Assembly (NCBI GenBank): GCA_002435865.1
Contig: DIWV01000013.1
Location: 74,723 to 138,722, forward strand
Length of the DNA: 64,000 nucleotides
Direction of reading: 5' to 3'
DNA from: Cloacimonetes bacterium UBA6097
GTDB taxonomy: Bacteria > Cloacimonadota > Cloacimonadia > Cloacimonadales > Cloacimonadaceae
Shown here piece by piece: positions 63,254 through 64,000 of the stretch. The notes below the pieces were generated by a model. The model was not told where the DNA came from and did no database searches. It saw only the letters and a list, made by a program, of their open reading frames with translations. A program made the translations under genes and the position numbers. Position 1 is the first letter of the stretch. Every line of letters begins with the position of its first letter.

Positions 63254-63507
63254 CAGCTGTCCATCAGCTCCAGTTCAAACGAATATTTCTCTGTATTGAC
63301 ATTGGCAAGAAGCTTGTTGCAGATGGTATGCACCTGTTCACTTACTTTGTCTGCATCATCATCGTCAAAGGTGATTTCAATATACTTGCTGATCCGCGTC
63401 TCTTTGATAGCGTCATATCCCAAAGAATGCAGGGAATTTGTAACTGCCTGTCCCTGTGGATCCAATACACTGGGTTTGAGAAAAACATGAATCTTGGCTT
63501 TTAACAT
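63253..63507 (-). CDS. purS: Phosphoribosylformylglycinamidine synthase, PurS subunit
   Basis: An 84-residue protein matching PurS (AKIHVFLKPSVLDPQGQAV, SLGYDAIKETRISKYIEI). It forms the PurS-PurQ-PurL complex found outside enterics. The stop overlaps the purQ start, so the pair is coupled. It is the first gene of the leftward run toward 58364. Confidence 0.95.
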   Translation of the reverse strand: MLKAKIHVFLKPSVLDPQGQAVTNSLHSLGYDAIKETRISKYIEITFDDDDADKVSEQVHTICNKLLANVNTEKYSFELELMDS

Positions 63508-64000
63508 TCAGACTTCCTATCTGTAAACTGAGTAATCATTAACGTATGAAATACTATATTCTTACAGATAGGCTTTTGGTCAATAGATTATTTAGAATGT
63601 TTAGGAACACGGAATACACGAAAAAGCAGGAAAACAAAGAAGAACTTGATGCATTTGCGTCCTATGCTTGTTTATTAGTTCTTCCCTGCTTGACGGGAGG
63701 GGTTATCGTGGGTTTTATAGTGGTGAAAGCCCACGGTTACCCCACTCATGGAGCGGGAAAGAAACGCGCAATGAATAATTAACAGTGAAGAATAAGGAAA
63801 TTTGTTAGAAAGATTCCTGTCCCGTCCTTTAATGAGAGAGAACCTTGAATCGTAGGAATGACAATTCTTTACATATTGATTTTTCTGTGACTTATGTGGT
63901 GAAATAGTCTCTGCATTGCTAATGAATGTTCTAACTCAGCAGGTAGAGATGTTCCGGACTCATTTTAAATGTTTCTTCTTGTCTAGTCCTAATATAGTTG
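63508..64000. other. Region upstream of purS without a convincing gene
   Basis: A 78-codon frame on the plus strand runs through a CACGGAATACACG repeat unit and the hairpin below; it has no ribosome site and is not believed. The stretch also holds AGGAATGACAATTC (63854-63867), nearly the same as 32247-32260. The purS promoter should lie here; no purine riboswitch core was recognised. Confidence 0.55.
63699..63743. repeat. GTGGG-type inverted repeat upstream of purS
   Basis: Arms 63699-63712 (GGGGTTATCGTGGG) and 63730-63743 (CCCACGGTTACCCC) pair over 13 of 14 positions with one G-T. The 17-base loop contains TTTTATAG. It resembles dispersed GTGGGTTT-AACCCAC intergenic elements of many genomes. 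Confidence 0.65.

Noticed and set aside
63546..63782. 78-codon plus-strand frame upstream of purS
   Set aside because: It runs through a dispersed repeat and a hairpin, has no ribosome site, and its product looks random.

Overview
This is a moderately AT-rich bacterial chromosome segment with about 45 protein genes, three tRNA genes and many short intergenic repeats. There is no rRNA, phage, complete insertion sequence or CRISPR array. Several secreted proteins end in a C-terminal sorting domain with a YPNP motif, a GQ-type strand and a GxYxxK end, as seen in the Bacteroidetes/FCB type IX secretion world. Together with an archaeal-type GatDE amidotransferase and a GlmL/MutL-type gene, this suggests an anaerobe of the FCB group, possibly candidate phylum Cloacimonadota. 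That placement is inference from gene content and was not tested with a marker tree.

Layout. 1-5634: two secreted proteins on the minus strand, a partial M28 peptidase and a CotH-fold protein with lamin-tail domains. 6071-8204: a DUF975 membrane protein and a propeller lipoprotein. 8230-18166: a minus-strand run of two paralogous secreted metallophosphoesterases, an Mpv17-like membrane protein, ComEC and a MutS-type ATPase. 18374-18925: a lipoprotein. 19321-25598: a translation-related stretch with trmFO, a DUF3795 protein, gatE, gatD, an unknown anchored protein, then tRNA-Lys and two tRNA-Glu. 25651-33364: RlmI-type methyltransferase, a zinc-ribbon/pseudokinase/FGE-like fusion, ileS and two small Cys-containing proteins. 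33386-33990 is packed with repeats. 33991-38648: lipoprotein, TetR regulator, a probable envelope protein, and two paralogous membrane proteins with a winged-helix regulator between them. 38649-40542: lytic transglycosylase, TPR protein, hemolysin III. 40772-44815: ygeW carbamoyltransferase, a fold-II PLP enzyme, a MobA-like nucleotidyltransferase and XdhC. 44799-57948: envelope and surface proteins, including two 653-residue RCC1-like twins. 58364-63507: purS, purQ, comF, a small coiled-coil protein, a GlmL-type ATPase and its KOW-tailed partner, ending at a strong terminator.

Themes. Translation quality and tRNA maturation (GatDE, TrmFO, RlmI, IleS, tRNAs), a large exported and surface proteome, molybdenum-hydroxylase maturation with nitrogen metabolism, and purine synthesis coupled to a possible B12-mutase reactivation module. 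The most striking non-coding signal is a near-perfect 50-base palindrome with identical arms and loop, present three times in unrelated intergenic gaps. A second family of CAGTCGAT-based inverted repeats occurs twice.
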